A program made the position numbers and the translations under genes. Source: Paraburkholderia kururiensis JCM 10599 = LMG 19447 (GTDB lineage Bacteria > Pseudomonadota > Gammaproteobacteria > Burkholderiales > Burkholderiaceae). From it: 64,000 bases of DNA. Every line of letters begins with the position of its first letter. Position 1 is the stretch's first letter. Below the pieces are notes generated by a model. The model saw only the letters and a program-made list of their open reading frames with translations, had not been told where the DNA came from and did no database searches. The stretch is taken from NCBI RefSeq assembly GCF_003986935.1, contig NZ_RJZE01000005.1, positions 124,001 to 188,000 on the forward strand, read 5' to 3'. This document shows positions 1-8,608 of this stretch, piece by piece.

Positions 1-111
1 GCCTAATTCACCGCAAGTATTCCCTTTTCGGGACCCGCAAGTCGGCGATGATAAATCAGTTCGCGCTGCGCGAACTTTCCGGGAGATCAGAATCGGCCGG
101 GCTGAGCCGGC

Positions 112-136
112 CTCCACGCCTTTTTGGCGCGTGGAG
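112..136. repeat. Inverted repeat (8-bp arms)
   Basis: CTCCACGC at 112-119 is the perfect reverse complement of GCGTGGAG at 129-136, with a T-rich 9-nt loop. It has no T tract on either side and lies about 135 bp upstream of the first gene. It could be the end of an upstream transcript or an operator; nothing decides between these. Confidence 0.4.
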
Positions 137-270
137 CACAGACGCGCGCTTATCCGCCCTTCTTGAGGACGGCCCTTTCGCGACGCCTCACGCTTGACCC
201 AAATCAACGTCGCAGCAACACCCGGCGGCACGATGGAACGCACTCGCGTTCGCATCCGTTGCCCGGGGAA

Positions 271-1095
271 ATGTCCATGTCCGTTGTTCGAAGTCCCTTG
301 TTCAAGGCCGCGCTGCTGGTTGCCGCGCTCCTTGCCGTTTCGTCTGCCAGCATCGCCCAGGGGCCGGGCAAGCCGCCCGTCGTCGAACCGCGCGAACTGG
401 TTTCGCCCCAGGAGCGGCTCGATTACTGCAATGAAATGCACAACGCCTCGACGCTCGACGAGCGCCTCGCCATCGCGCGTCGCATGCGCGACACGCTGGT
501 GGCTCGCGCGAAGGAAAAAGGCGTGGCGTTACCCTCGCCGACGCGCCGCGGCATGCGCGGCGCTCAAGGTGGCGCGCGGGGTGGCGCGGACAGTGGCATG
601 CACGGCGGCAAATCTGGCGTGGGTCCGAACGGCGAGGCGACGATGCGCAGCTACGGTATGGACTGCGGCAAGGTGGGGCTGATGGTGGACAGCGGCGAGC
701 CTGGGGCCGTGGCGGCTCAGGCGCCTGGCCTCGACGTGCACTACGCGAATGGCATTGCCTACGTCTCGGGCGGCGTAGGTCAGGACGAGGCCGACGCCAT
801 GCGCGCCGTCCGCGCGGACTACAGCATGCGGGCCACGTTTGCGACGTCCGCCGGAACGTATCTCTCCGACGTTGCCGTGCGCGTGGAAAACGCGGACGGC
901 TCGACGCTCTTCACCACGCGCTCGGACGGTCCGTTCCTGTACGCGAAGCTGCCTGCGGGCCACTATCGGCTGATCGCCACGTCGGACCGGATCGAACGCG
1001 CCCGCACCATCGACATACCTCGCCACGGCAGCGTGACCGTCACGCTGACGTGGCCTGCTCCCACATTGAAGCAGCCCGCGAAACAGTCAGGCTGA
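271..1095 (+). CDS. Secreted protein with carboxypeptidase-regulatory-like C-terminus
   Basis: Predicted 274-residue exported protein of unknown function. The N-terminus (MSMSVVRSPLFKAAL...) is basic then hydrophobic and ends in ASIAQ, a Sec signal peptide with cleavage near residue 28. After it come a helical stretch, a Gly/Met/Arg-rich low-complexity linker, and a C-terminal beta-rich region (from about residue 170) with a pattern typical of CarboxypepD_reg-like or prealbumin-like folds (TTRSDGPFLYAKLPAG). An open frame continues upstream to 124, but that extension is Arg-rich and would bury the signal peptide; ATG 271 (or 277) lies just after GGGGAA. The last 9 bases overlap the 3' end of the convergent hydrolase gene. 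A role in the envelope is inferred only from export. Confidence 0.7.
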   Translation: MSMSVVRSPLFKAALLVAALLAVSSASIAQGPGKPPVVEPRELVSPQERLDYCNEMHNASTLDERLAIARRMRDTLVARAKEKGVALPSPTRRGMRGAQGGARGGADSGMHGGKSGVGPNGEATMRSYGMDCGKVGLMVDSGEPGAVAAQAPGLDVHYANGIAYVSGGVGQDEADAMRAVRADYSMRATFATSAGTYLSDVAVRVENADGSTLFTTRSDGPFLYAKLPAGHYRLIATSDRIERARTIDIPRHGSVTVTLTWPAPTLKQPAKQSG

Positions 1096-2289
1096 GGCGG
1101 ATCGCGCCGAGGCACTGGCGACCCAGGCCGCAATGCCGGGCCACGCTTCGCGCAGCGTGCGCGACCCCATGAAAAGCCCGATGTGCCCGCCGGGCACGAG
1201 CTTCTTCACGATGTCCGCGGGCGGCGTGCCGAGGTATTTGTCCGCATCGAAGACCTGCTCGCGCGTGGTGATGTCGTCGGATTCGCCCGCCAGCAGATAG
1301 ACCGGGCACGTCACCGTGCGCAGGTCGAGGCGCTTGCCGAGTGCCACGAACTCGCCCTTCGCGAACCGGTTCTCCTTGAAAATCTGGCCGATGGCCTGGA
1401 GATACCAGCGCCCCGGCAGATCGACGGGATTCTCGTACCAGCTTTCGAACGCCTCTTCCTTCTTCAGATACGCCGGGTCGTCGATGTGCTCGTAGAGGTC
1501 GACGTGGTCGGTGATGTAGTGCTGGTCCGGATGCATGTTCTTCCAGCCCCGCAGCATGAACCGCCCGCGCATCAGGCCGTCGCCCAGGCGCACCAGGTCT
1601 TCGTAGAACGACAGGGGCAAGGTGTGGGCCATCTGCTTGATGGGACCGTCGCCCGCGTCGGTATCGATGGGCGAGCCGGCCAGCACGAGGCTCGCCACCT
1701 TGTGGGGAAAGCGCGCCGCGAACATCGCCGCCATCCAGCCGCCCTGGCACAGGCCGATCAGGTTCACGCGGCCGCCCAGCTCGTCCACGCACACGTTCAG
1801 TTCGGCGAGATACTGGTCGATCTCGAGATCCTTCATGTCAAGCGTTGCCGTTTTCCAGTCGGTTAGATAAAGCCGTTTGAGGCCATGCTTGCGCAGCGTT
1901 TCCATGAGACTCTGACCGGGCTGGAAGTCCGCGATCATCGCGCTGTGGCCCGCGTAGGGCGCGTCCACGATGGTCGGTAGAACCGTGTCGGACAGCGCAG
2001 CGTGCGATGCCGCCGCGCTGTGGTTCGCGTTCGGCGTCGAGGAGTAGTCGCGCAGCACCATGGTGCGCAGATCGAGCAGCGGGCGGCTCGGTGTCGCGAG
2101 GGCCGGATGCAAACCGAAGTGGATCTTCTCCTCTTCGGCGAGAAAGGCCAGATTCTTCGCGGACAGTTGGATGCCGGTTTGAACCATGGCGGCCGCGGCG
2201 GCGATCGGCCAGAAGAACGGCAGCGCCGGCGCGCGGTCCTTGCGGTGTGAGCGGGAAGCGGATCCAGACGCGGGAGTAGGCGTGTTCAT
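1087..2289 (-). CDS. PhaC-like alpha/beta hydrolase
   Basis: 400-residue alpha/beta-hydrolase with a nucleophile elbow GLCQGGW (residues 179-185). Cys181 stands where lipases have Ser, as in polyhydroxyalkanoate synthases. A late His (GGHIGLF, about residue 369) and an acidic loop (GESDDIT) complete a plausible Cys-His-Asp triad. It is shorter than true PhaC (about 560-600 residues) and lacks most of the N-terminal domain, so it is more likely a PHA-related hydrolase or thioesterase than the main synthase. ATG 2289 is preceded by AGGAA; the frame stays open for about 600 bases upstream, but that region is the SDR promoter and antisense to the SDR gene. It is divergent from that SDR gene. Confidence 0.75.
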   Translation of the reverse strand: MNTPTPASGSASRSHRKDRAPALPFFWPIAAAAAMVQTGIQLSAKNLAFLAEEEKIHFGLHPALATPSRPLLDLRTMVLRDYSSTPNANHSAAASHAALSDTVLPTIVDAPYAGHSAMIADFQPGQSLMETLRKHGLKRLYLTDWKTATLDMKDLEIDQYLAELNVCVDELGGRVNLIGLCQGGWMAAMFAARFPHKVASLVLAGSPIDTDAGDGPIKQMAHTLPLSFYEDLVRLGDGLMRGRFMLRGWKNMHPDQHYITDHVDLYEHIDDPAYLKKEEAFESWYENPVDLPGRWYLQAIGQIFKENRFAKGEFVALGKRLDLRTVTCPVYLLAGESDDITTREQVFDADKYLGTPPADIVKKLVPGGHIGLFMGSRTLREAWPGIAAWVASASARSASA

Positions 2290-2478
2290 GGGATTCCTGT
2301 CGACGTCAGAAGGTGATCGGGAGCGTGGAGTCGGGTGGAGTCGGGCTCGAAGCATGAGACACGAGGAAGTCTGTATGACGTGCTCCCGAAATAATTGATC
2401 GCCGTCAGACGTTGCAGAAGAATGACGACGCGGCGGCCCGGCCTTATCCGGTGAACTTTTCATGACAAGGAGACAGCA

Positions 2479-3270
2479 ATGGACCTGAAACTGCGCGGCA
2501 AGGTGGCGGTGCTGACGGGCGCGAGCGTGGGCATCGGACTCGCGGTGGCGGAAGGCCTGGCGGCCGAAGGGGTGAACCTCGTACTCGCCGCGCGGCAGGA
2601 GGCGCGCCTTGCGTCCACTGCACGCGAGATCGCCGCGAAACACGGCGTCAAGGCCGTGCCGGTGGCCTGCGACGTCGCCACATCCGCGGGCGTGGAGGCG
2701 CTCGTGCGCGGCGCGCTCGAATCCTTCGGTGGCACGGACATCCTCTTCAACAACGCGGGCACGGGCAGCAACGAGACCATCATGGCCGCGCCCGACGAGA
2801 AATGGCAGGCGTATTGGGACTTGCACGTGATGGCCGCGGTCAGGCTCGCACGCGGGCTCGCGCCGGGCATGAAAGCGCGCGGCGGTGGCGTGATCCTGCA
2901 CAACGCGTCGATCTGTGCGGTGCAGCCGCTCGGCTACGAGCCCATCTATAACGTCACGAAGGCCGCCCTCATGATGTTCTCGAAGAACCTCGCGAACGAA
3001 CTCGTCGGCGACAACATCCGCGTGAATACCATCAATCCCGGGCTCGTGCTGACGCCGGACTGGATCAAGACGGCGAAACAGCTGAGCGCTCAGGACGGTG
3101 GAGACTGGGAAGCTTATCTACAGCGCGTGGCCGACGAGCACGCGCCGATCAGGCGCTTCGCGACGCCGGAGGAACTCGCGGACTTCATCGTGTTCCTCTG
3201 CTCGCCGCGGGCCAGTTACAGCGTAGGCGCGACCTACTTCGTGGATGGCGGGATGCTGCGGACGGTCTAA
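2479..3270 (+). CDS. SDR family oxidoreductase
   Basis: 263-residue NAD(P)-dependent short-chain dehydrogenase/reductase. The cofactor motif TGASVGIG is near residue 12, NNAG follows, and the catalytic Tyr-Lys pair is YNVTK, with the catalytic Ser in NASICAVQ. The C-terminal FVDGGM ending is typical of classical SDRs. A strong ribosome site AAGGAGA lies 6 bases before the ATG. It is divergent from the PhaC-like hydrolase, whose product might be its substrate, but that link is only positional. The physiological substrate cannot be read from the sequence. Confidence 0.85.
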   Translation: MDLKLRGKVAVLTGASVGIGLAVAEGLAAEGVNLVLAARQEARLASTAREIAAKHGVKAVPVACDVATSAGVEALVRGALESFGGTDILFNNAGTGSNETIMAAPDEKWQAYWDLHVMAAVRLARGLAPGMKARGGGVILHNASICAVQPLGYEPIYNVTKAALMMFSKNLANELVGDNIRVNTINPGLVLTPDWIKTAKQLSAQDGGDWEAYLQRVADEHAPIRRFATPEELADFIVFLCSPRASYSVGATYFVDGGMLRTV

Positions 3271-3331
3271 GACGCCGTGCCGTGAATCGAGCGTGCGCGG
3301 CGCGCCTGTAGCGGTGCGCCGCCGTGAAGCG

Positions 3332-4144
3332 TCATGCCTTATCGCGATTCACCAGCTGCTCGAGACGATAGCCGTAGCCGTAGATGGGCGAGAGCCGGTA
3401 GCCGTTTTCCGGCCTGAGCCCGAGCTTGGTACGCACCACGGAAATGTGCGTGTCCATGGTGCGCGACGGCGCGCCAGCCGAGGACGGCCACACCGCTTCG
3501 AAGATCTGCTCGCGCGACAGCGACGCGTCGATGCACTGAAAAAGCAGCAGGGCAAGGCTGAATTCTTTCTGGGTCAGCGTGACGGCTCGCCCTTTCACGA
3601 ACACTGCGCGTGTGCCGAAATCGAATTCGAAGTCGCCGAACACAGCCTTGCCCGTACTCTGGTCAATTCTGTGATCGATCTTCCGGTCGATGGCCTGGCC
3701 GTTCCTGTAGCCATTCGCATGGCCGTTCATGCCCGCGTATCCGTGCGCGCCGTGTGTAGCCAGCGCGACCGAGCGCTCGGCAAGCGCCCGGGCCAGCATG
3801 GCATCGACCTCACCGAGCAGTGCCGCTGCGGACAGCGGCCCGATCACGCAACGGTCCACGGGGACATCGCCGATTACGCCAGGCGGTGCTGCGCCCCCGG
3901 CCTGCACAATGCACAGCACCGGCGTTCTGGCCGGACTGCGTTGCCGCGCCCAGCCCAGCGGCATGTCGCCGCGCATGCGGGACATGTCCCAGTCGATTAC
4001 CACGAGATCCAGTGCTTGCTGTTCGAGCGCGTGCGCGAGCGACACGCCGTCGAAAAATGCCCGGCAGGTATGGCCGCCGCGCAACAGCGCCTGAGCGGCA
4101 AAGTCGGCGCGCGTCACGTCCGCGGCCAGAATCGCTATCCTCAT
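3332..4144 (-). CDS. OmpR/PhoB-type DNA-binding regulator with degenerate receiver
   Basis: 270-residue two-domain regulator. The C-terminal winged helix (FDFGTRAVFVKGRAVTLTQKE..., ending YGYRL) is a normal Trans_reg_C domain. The N-terminal receiver keeps the phospho-acceptor-like Asp (VVIDWD) but has only one residue of the acidic pair (ILAAD), has no Ser/Thr in the next strand (VLCIVQ), and has Gly where the invariant Lys should be (VIGPLS). The linker is Gly/His/Asn-rich. No histidine kinase is adjacent. ATG 4144 is preceded by GGGGGGAGC. It probably acts without conventional phosphorylation. It converges on the SDR gene. Confidence 0.8.
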   Translation of the reverse strand: MRIAILAADVTRADFAAQALLRGGHTCRAFFDGVSLAHALEQQALDLVVIDWDMSRMRGDMPLGWARQRSPARTPVLCIVQAGGAAPPGVIGDVPVDRCVIGPLSAAALLGEVDAMLARALAERSVALATHGAHGYAGMNGHANGYRNGQAIDRKIDHRIDQSTGKAVFGDFEFDFGTRAVFVKGRAVTLTQKEFSLALLLFQCIDASLSREQIFEAVWPSSAGAPSRTMDTHISVVRTKLGLRPENGYRLSPIYGYGYRLEQLVNRDKA

Positions 4145-4680
4145 GCTCCCCCCGCAATGCTGCAACATGGCGGCTTTGTTCCCGGTGCACCCGGCACTCC
4201 GTCACTGTGAACGCGACAACCATGCGAGCCGGTGCGGCCCTGTCGCGTTGGCGAAACATCCGGGCGCTGCCGCGGCGGCGCGACTGAAGACGGCAAACGG
4301 CGCGCAACGATGACGCACATGCCGCATGCAAACCAAACGGACGCTATCGCGTCTGATCCGTTTGCATTGGGTTTTGCCCTTCTTTTTGCCGTTCTTTCAG
4401 CCGGCCGCGCCGAGCAGGCGCACGAGCGCAAGGCACTGACGTTCGGGAATAAAGTCGATAATCGAAACGGCCAATCGGTTTCGCGACCGAAAAAATTTCG
4501 GCGAGATTTAACACTTACGATGACGGCCAGTTTCTCCTGCGAATCGATTCTATTGGAACGTCACGAGGGCGAATGTCAAAGATCGTCAGATTGGGAATGA
4601 CGCGCCCATGTCGGCCGCGCGGCAACGGCGCCGCGCGTGCATAGCGATGTGCATGGCGAAAAGAGAAAAAACAGCGGCTG
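4145..4680. other. Intergenic, no convincing gene
   Basis: 536 bases between the response regulator and a small membrane protein. The only structure seen is an 8-bp inverted repeat (CAAACGGA 4334-4341, TCCGTTTG 4357-4364) followed by a T-rich stretch (4365-4388), which could be a weak plus-strand terminator. The short open frames here have no ribosome site and atypical composition. Confidence 0.5.
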
Positions 4681-4869
4681 TTAGCGGGACGAGATAACGG
4701 CGGACGCCGGCGTATCGGTACTCTGTGCCACCACACTGCTGTCGGACGCGCCTTGCATGTGGATCTGCCGGTTAATGACGCTGTCGCGCAGAATAGCGCT
4801 GAGGCTCACGAGTAATGCGACCACCACGACACCGAGCGCGCAATACCCGGCGATTTTTAGCGTTTTCAT
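4681..4869 (-). CDS. Small single-pass membrane protein
   Basis: 62-residue protein beginning MKTLKIAGYCALG, with one hydrophobic segment at about residues 5-26 followed by a polar Ser/Thr-rich tail. ATG 4869 has GGAG seven bases upstream; a GTG two codons earlier is less likely. It was not recognised as a known family. The single helix suggests an inner-membrane anchored peptide with its tail in the periplasm. It is divergent from the DUF3562 gene over a 324-base gap. Confidence 0.55.
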   Translation of the reverse strand: MKTLKIAGYCALGVVVVALLVSLSAILRDSVINRQIHMQGASDSSVVAQSTDTPASAVISSR

Positions 4870-5193
4870 CGTCACGCTCCGTCAAAAGCGAGTGACTGAT
4901 ATAGCGGACAGTTGCCGTCCACCAGAATGTGGGAACGTCGCCATATATACCACGGCCGTACGAAGCGAATATGGCAAAAAGATGGGTAGCGCACTGCGCC
5001 GTCATGCCGCATGGCCATACCGGATTCACGGCGTGCATCTTGCGCACACGGCACGGGTGTAGTGGAACCCGGTCTACTTCTTTTACCTGGCGCCGGACCG
5101 ATAGTGCGATTCAATTTGCATCGGGCCATCCGGTGTTCTCTAATCAGACCTGCGCGTCTTTCTTCCCTCGTCCTGTCGCCCCCGGAGAGCAAC
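4870..5193. promoter_or_regulatory. Divergent intergenic region
   Basis: 324 bases between the small membrane protein (minus) and the DUF3562 gene (plus), so it must hold both promoters. It is AT-richer than its surroundings near 4940-4975. No clear -35/-10 pair or inverted repeat was found. Confidence 0.4.
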
Positions 5194-5394
5194 ATGGCTC
5201 AGCCCAACAAAGCGGAAGTCGTCCACGCCATTGCAGCTGAAACCAATACGCCGGAAGAAACGGTGGCAAGAATGTACGAAGAAACATGGGACGACTACCG
5301 GGCCGACGCCCGCATCCTCGACTATGTGCCGCTGTTCGTCGCGAAAAAGGTTCGCGAAACGCTACGGCATAGCCACACGCGCAGCGCGAAGTAA
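5194..5394 (+). CDS. DUF3562 family small protein
   Basis: 66-residue soluble, acidic helical protein (MAQPNKAEVVHAIAAETNT...). The pattern with VARMYEETWDDYRADARI and LFVAKKVRETL matches the DUF3562 family, common in Burkholderia and relatives, with no known function. The family looks like a small helix-turn-helix-sized domain. ATG 5194 has GGAGAGC just upstream. The frame stays open to 5011, but that extension lacks a ribosome site and family similarity. Confidence 0.75.
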   Translation: MAQPNKAEVVHAIAAETNTPEETVARMYEETWDDYRADARILDYVPLFVAKKVRETLRHSHTRSAK

Positions 5395-5770
5395 GCCGGC
5401 CGCTTCTCCTTTTCCCTGCTTTTGAAGTCGACGCTGCGCCAGCGGCGTCGCATGCTCGGGCACGCCCCTGGTCAGCCGCGCTCACTGACAACGTGCAGGT
5501 TTTTGCACGCACCTCGCTCGTATGCCCTGCTCCGCCGATATGCGGCGCGACTCCATCACGCACCCTGCGCACACCGTCCGGCGCTGTCCGCGCATCCGCT
5601 CGCGAAATGAACTGATACAACCTCACCGCGTGCTTTAAGGCTCGTTTAATTCTTCGCTGCAACCATACGACCATCCCCTGTTCGGCCGCCAAAGCATCGG
5701 CGGCATTTTTTTGGGCTGTTGCAGCCTCACAGGGCGTGCCAGGGTCGCTGACACGTGGGGAGAAACCACA
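5395..5770. other. Intergenic with intrinsic terminator
   Basis: 376 bases without a convincing gene. It contains a small hairpin (CGTGCA 5492-5497, TGCACG 5504-5509) and a canonical plus-strand terminator at 5685-5712. Because the terminator sits 290 bases past the DUF3562 stop and about 60 before the next start, the region could hold a long 3' UTR, a small RNA or a leader attenuator. Confidence 0.45.
5685..5712 (+). terminator. Rho-independent terminator
   Basis: GCCGCC (5685-5690) pairs with GGCGGC (5699-5704) over an 8-nt loop, followed by A and seven T. This is the clearest intrinsic terminator in the first 10 kb. Confidence 0.75.
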
Positions 5771-6046
5771 ATGACCAGAAAAACAGTGCTGGACGAGAGC
5801 GCGGTGCTTCAACTGCTTCACACCATGCAGCGCGATACCGCAGTCAAGCCCGTGCAAAGCTGCAGGATATCGGCGCCGCAGCGTCATCCGTTCGGACGTT
5901 CGTACCGGCTTGTCGAATGGACACTGCCTGACGACGAAGACGCGAGACGGCAGGTCGTGCCCGCCGAAAGCAGCGCGCTGGATATCGCGCGCGTGGTCGC
6001 GTCCCATGTCCCGGGGCGGCGGGTTCTTCAGAACGGCGAAGCGTAA
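5771..6046 (+). CDS. Hypothetical protein
   Basis: 91-residue soluble protein starting MTRKTVLDESAVLQLLHTMQ, mixed charge, no signal peptide or membrane segment, family not recognised. A GGGGAGA ribosome site lies about 8 bases upstream of ATG 5771; a longer in-frame start at 5711 would run through the terminator tail and is unlikely. It is convergent with the FtrA-like gene, with a 31-base gap. Function unknown. Confidence 0.6.
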   Translation: MTRKTVLDESAVLQLLHTMQRDTAVKPVQSCRISAPQRHPFGRSYRLVEWTLPDDEDARRQVVPAESSALDIARVVASHVPGRRVLQNGEA

Positions 6047-6077
6047 CGTGGCGAACGTGGTCGCTGCCTGAATCCCG

Positions 6078-7058
6078 TCACGCCGCCGTACGGCGACCCG
6101 ACGCGCCAACGCCGAACTTTCTGCGATATTGCGCCGGACTCGTCAGCGCAATGCGCCTGAAGTGACGGCGTAGCGACTCTTCCGAACCAAAGCCTGCGAG
6201 CTGCGCCACCTGCGCGATCGGCATCTCGCCGGATGCTTCGAGCAGTTCGCGCGCAATCGCCACTCGCTCGCGAATCAGCCACTCCACAGGCGCCTGGCCC
6301 GTGGCCTCGCGAAACTGGCGCTGCAGCGTGCGGGGGCTCATCGCGGCTCGTTCCGCGAGCGAGGCGAGCGTATGGGTCTGCGCCGCGTTCGTGCGCATCC
6401 AGTCCATCAGCTTCGCAAGACGACCGCCGTTGTCGGGCGGCATCGGTCTCGGCACGAACTGCGCCTGCCCGCCGTCGCGATGCGGCGGCACGACGAGGCG
6501 CTGCGCCACGCGATTCGCTACCGCCGGCCCGTAATCGCGGCGCACGAGATGCAGCAGCATGTCGAGCCCGGCCGCCGACCCCGCGGACGTCATCACCTCA
6601 CCTTCATCGACATACAGCGCGTCGGGTTTCACACGCAGCTGCGGGTAGCGCTGCTGCAACTGCTGCGCGTAGCGCCAGTGCGTCGTGACGGTTTTGCCGT
6701 CCAGCACGCCGGCGGCCGCAAGCACGAACACACCCGAGCAGATCGAGCACAGACGCGCGCCGCGCCGCCAGGCGGCGTATAGCTTCTTCAGCAACGCGGG
6801 CGGCGGCAGTTCGGCGGCATCGCGCCAGCCCGGCACGACGATGGTTTGCGCACGGTCGAGCAACGCCAACGTGTGAGGCGCAGCGAGCGTGATGCCGCCT
6901 GCCGCGCGTATCGGTCCACGCTCCACGGCACACACCGCAAAGCGGTACCAGTCCACACCGAGTTCCGGGCGCTCGAGCGCGAACACCTCGGTGACGCAGC
7001 CGAATTCGAAGGTGCAGAGCCGGTCGTAGACCAGCGCGACGACGAGATGATCTGGCAT
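6078..7058 (-). CDS. ftrA: GlxA/FtrA-family AraC-type transcriptional regulator
   Basis: 326-residue regulator with an N-terminal DJ-1/PfpI-like amidotransferase fold (residues about 5-175) and a C-terminal AraC HTH (about 220-318, two HTH motifs, ending FRRIALTSPAQYRRKF). The DJ-1 nucleophile elbow reads LCSICSGVFVLA, so the Cys is retained although these domains normally act as ligand sensors. The overall sequence matches FtrA, a member of this family. It is divergent from the rhodanese gene across 98 bases, an arrangement that suggests it controls that gene. The gene symbol is assigned by family resemblance. Confidence 0.85.
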   Translation of the reverse strand: MPDHLVVALVYDRLCTFEFGCVTEVFALERPELGVDWYRFAVCAVERGPIRAAGGITLAAPHTLALLDRAQTIVVPGWRDAAELPPPALLKKLYAAWRRGARLCSICSGVFVLAAAGVLDGKTVTTHWRYAQQLQQRYPQLRVKPDALYVDEGEVMTSAGSAAGLDMLLHLVRRDYGPAVANRVAQRLVVPPHRDGGQAQFVPRPMPPDNGGRLAKLMDWMRTNAAQTHTLASLAERAAMSPRTLQRQFREATGQAPVEWLIRERVAIARELLEASGEMPIAQVAQLAGFGSEESLRRHFRRIALTSPAQYRRKFGVGASGRRTAA

Positions 7059-7156
7059 GGCGCGATGTTACCGGAGATTGTCGATTGCGCCACTTACCTG
7101 CGCGGCGTCGCCATCGCACCATGTGGACTCCATCCCGATCAAAGAGGAGCCCCACC

Positions 7157-7654
7157 ATGCCGCCCGAGTTTTCACGCAGCGCAACCAGCGCCCACGCAAT
7201 CGATGCCAAGCCGGACGCGGCACCGAACGCCGTCACCGCCGTACCCGCGGCCCCGAGTGCCTCGGCCCTCGCGCATTTCGAATCGTCGCTGGGTTTCGAG
7301 ACCGATTGCTGGGACGTCCACGATGCGCTCGCTTCCGGCACGCCCGACTTCGTGTTGCTCGACGTGCGCAGCCCTGCTCTCTACGCACGCGGCCATGTGC
7401 CCGGCGCAGTCAATCTGCCACACGGCAAGATCGTGGCGTCGAAGCTCGCGGGTTACGCCGCGGACACGCTCTTCGTCACCTACTGCGCCGGCCCGCATTG
7501 CAACGGCGCCGCGCGTGGCGCCATCCGTCTCGCCCGACTCGGCCGGCCGGTGAAGGTCATGATCGGCGGCCTCACCGGCTGGCTCGACGAGAGCTTCGCG
7601 CTCGACGCTACGCCGCCAGCAGCGTCTCCAGCTGACGCTGCAACGACGGGCTGA
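7157..7654 (+). CDS. Rhodanese-like sulfurtransferase domain protein
   Basis: 165-residue single-domain rhodanese. LLDVRSPALYARGHVPGAVN is the CH2A-like motif, and the active-site loop is TYCAGPHCNGAARGA with the catalytic Cys of the six-residue loop, followed by the C-terminal GGLTGWLDE motif. A 40-residue Ala-rich N-terminal extension precedes the domain. AAGAGGAGC is 6 bases before ATG 7157; another in-frame ATG lies 36 bases upstream. Likely role is sulfur transfer or thiol metabolism in the cytoplasm. Its 3' end overlaps the convergent DapA-family gene by 47 bases. Confidence 0.85.
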   Translation: MPPEFSRSATSAHAIDAKPDAAPNAVTAVPAAPSASALAHFESSLGFETDCWDVHDALASGTPDFVLLDVRSPALYARGHVPGAVNLPHGKIVASKLAGYAADTLFVTYCAGPHCNGAARGAIRLARLGRPVKVMIGGLTGWLDESFALDATPPAASPADAATTG

Positions 7655-8465
7655 CCGGCGTCATCGGCGCGCGCAGCTCGTTGCGCATGACACCGAGCGC
7701 GGCGAGCGCCGCCTTCACGGGCGCCGGGTTGGGTTCTGCGAAGAGTGCGCGCACGAGCGGCACGAGCTCGTGCCACAGCGCGCGTCCTTCGTCGAGGCGC
7801 CCCTCGGCAAGCGCGCGATACATCGCCACGAAGCGCTCCGGCTGCACGTGCGCAGACGCCGTAATGCCGCCGCTGCCGCCCATGCACAGCGTGCCGAACA
7901 GATTCAGGTCCTCGCCGCACAGCACCTGGAGCCGGCCATCCAGAATCAGCGCCAGCGTCGTTTCGAGCGACCCGGAGCAATCCTTCACGCCTACGATGCG
8001 CGGATGTTCCGCGAGCGTAAGCAGCGTCGGCAGATCGATACGCACGCCCGTGCGCTGTGGAATGTCGTAGAGCAGGATCGGCTTCGCGCTCGCCTCGGCG
8101 AGTGTGGAGAAATAATCGATGAGCCCGGCCTGCGACGGCCGCACGTAGTACGGCGCGCTGATGAGCAGCCCCGCAATGGGCTTCTCGTTGAGCATCGCAA
8201 TCTGCTCGCGCACGCTTGCCACCTGATTGCCGCTCACGCCGGCCACCACGGGCAGTGGGCCTGCGGCACGCAGGATCGTGGCGAGCACGGCGGCCTGTTC
8301 GGCTGCATCGAGCGCGGCCGGCTCGCCCGTCGTGCCCAGCGCGACAAAGCCCGCTACCCCGGCCTGCGCCTGGCGGCGAACCATCGCGGCAAGTGCCTCG
8401 TGATCCACGGCCCCATGGGCGAACGGCGTGACGACAGGAATCCAGATACCCGAAAAAATCGACAT
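7608..8465 (-). CDS. dapA: DapA-family lyase (4-hydroxy-tetrahydrodipicolinate synthase-like)
   Basis: 285-residue class I aldolase of the DHDPS/NAL family. GTTGE (44-48) supplies the Thr pair, Tyr133 is in LLYDIPQRTG and the Schiff-base Lys161 is in IVGVKDCSG, all positions expected for DapA. DapA condenses pyruvate with aspartate semialdehyde in lysine synthesis. Paralogues used in catabolism share this pattern, and the gene is alone, so a second dapA or a related aldolase is possible. A perfect 10-bp inverted repeat lies 116 bases upstream of the start (8581-8608). Confidence 0.8.
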   Translation of the reverse strand: MSIFSGIWIPVVTPFAHGAVDHEALAAMVRRQAQAGVAGFVALGTTGEPAALDAAEQAAVLATILRAAGPLPVVAGVSGNQVASVREQIAMLNEKPIAGLLISAPYYVRPSQAGLIDYFSTLAEASAKPILLYDIPQRTGVRIDLPTLLTLAEHPRIVGVKDCSGSLETTLALILDGRLQVLCGEDLNLFGTLCMGGSGGITASAHVQPERFVAMYRALAEGRLDEGRALWHELVPLVRALFAEPNPAPVKAALAALGVMRNELRAPMTPVSPSLQRQLETLLAA

Positions 8466-8580
8466 GACATACCTCGAATGCGACCGTATGGAAGATCCGC
8501 AGAGCGGTGCGCGGCGAGGCTGGTGAAGACCCGGGGACTACAGAAACGGCGGGGGATATTGCGGGGCCGGGGGCTGCCAA

Positions 8581-8608
8581 CTGTTCCGTCGCACATCTGA
8601 CGGAACAG
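8581..8608. repeat. Perfect 10-bp inverted repeat, candidate operator
   Basis: CTGTTCCGTC (8581-8590) and GACGGAACAG (8599-8608) are exact reverse complements separated by 8 bases. The total length and spacing suit a dimeric regulator site or an RNA hairpin in the dapA-like leader. There is no T tract. Confidence 0.55.

Noticed and set aside
4515..4736. Short minus-strand open frame beginning MWWHRVP
   Set aside because: No ribosome site and it overlaps the better supported small membrane protein gene.
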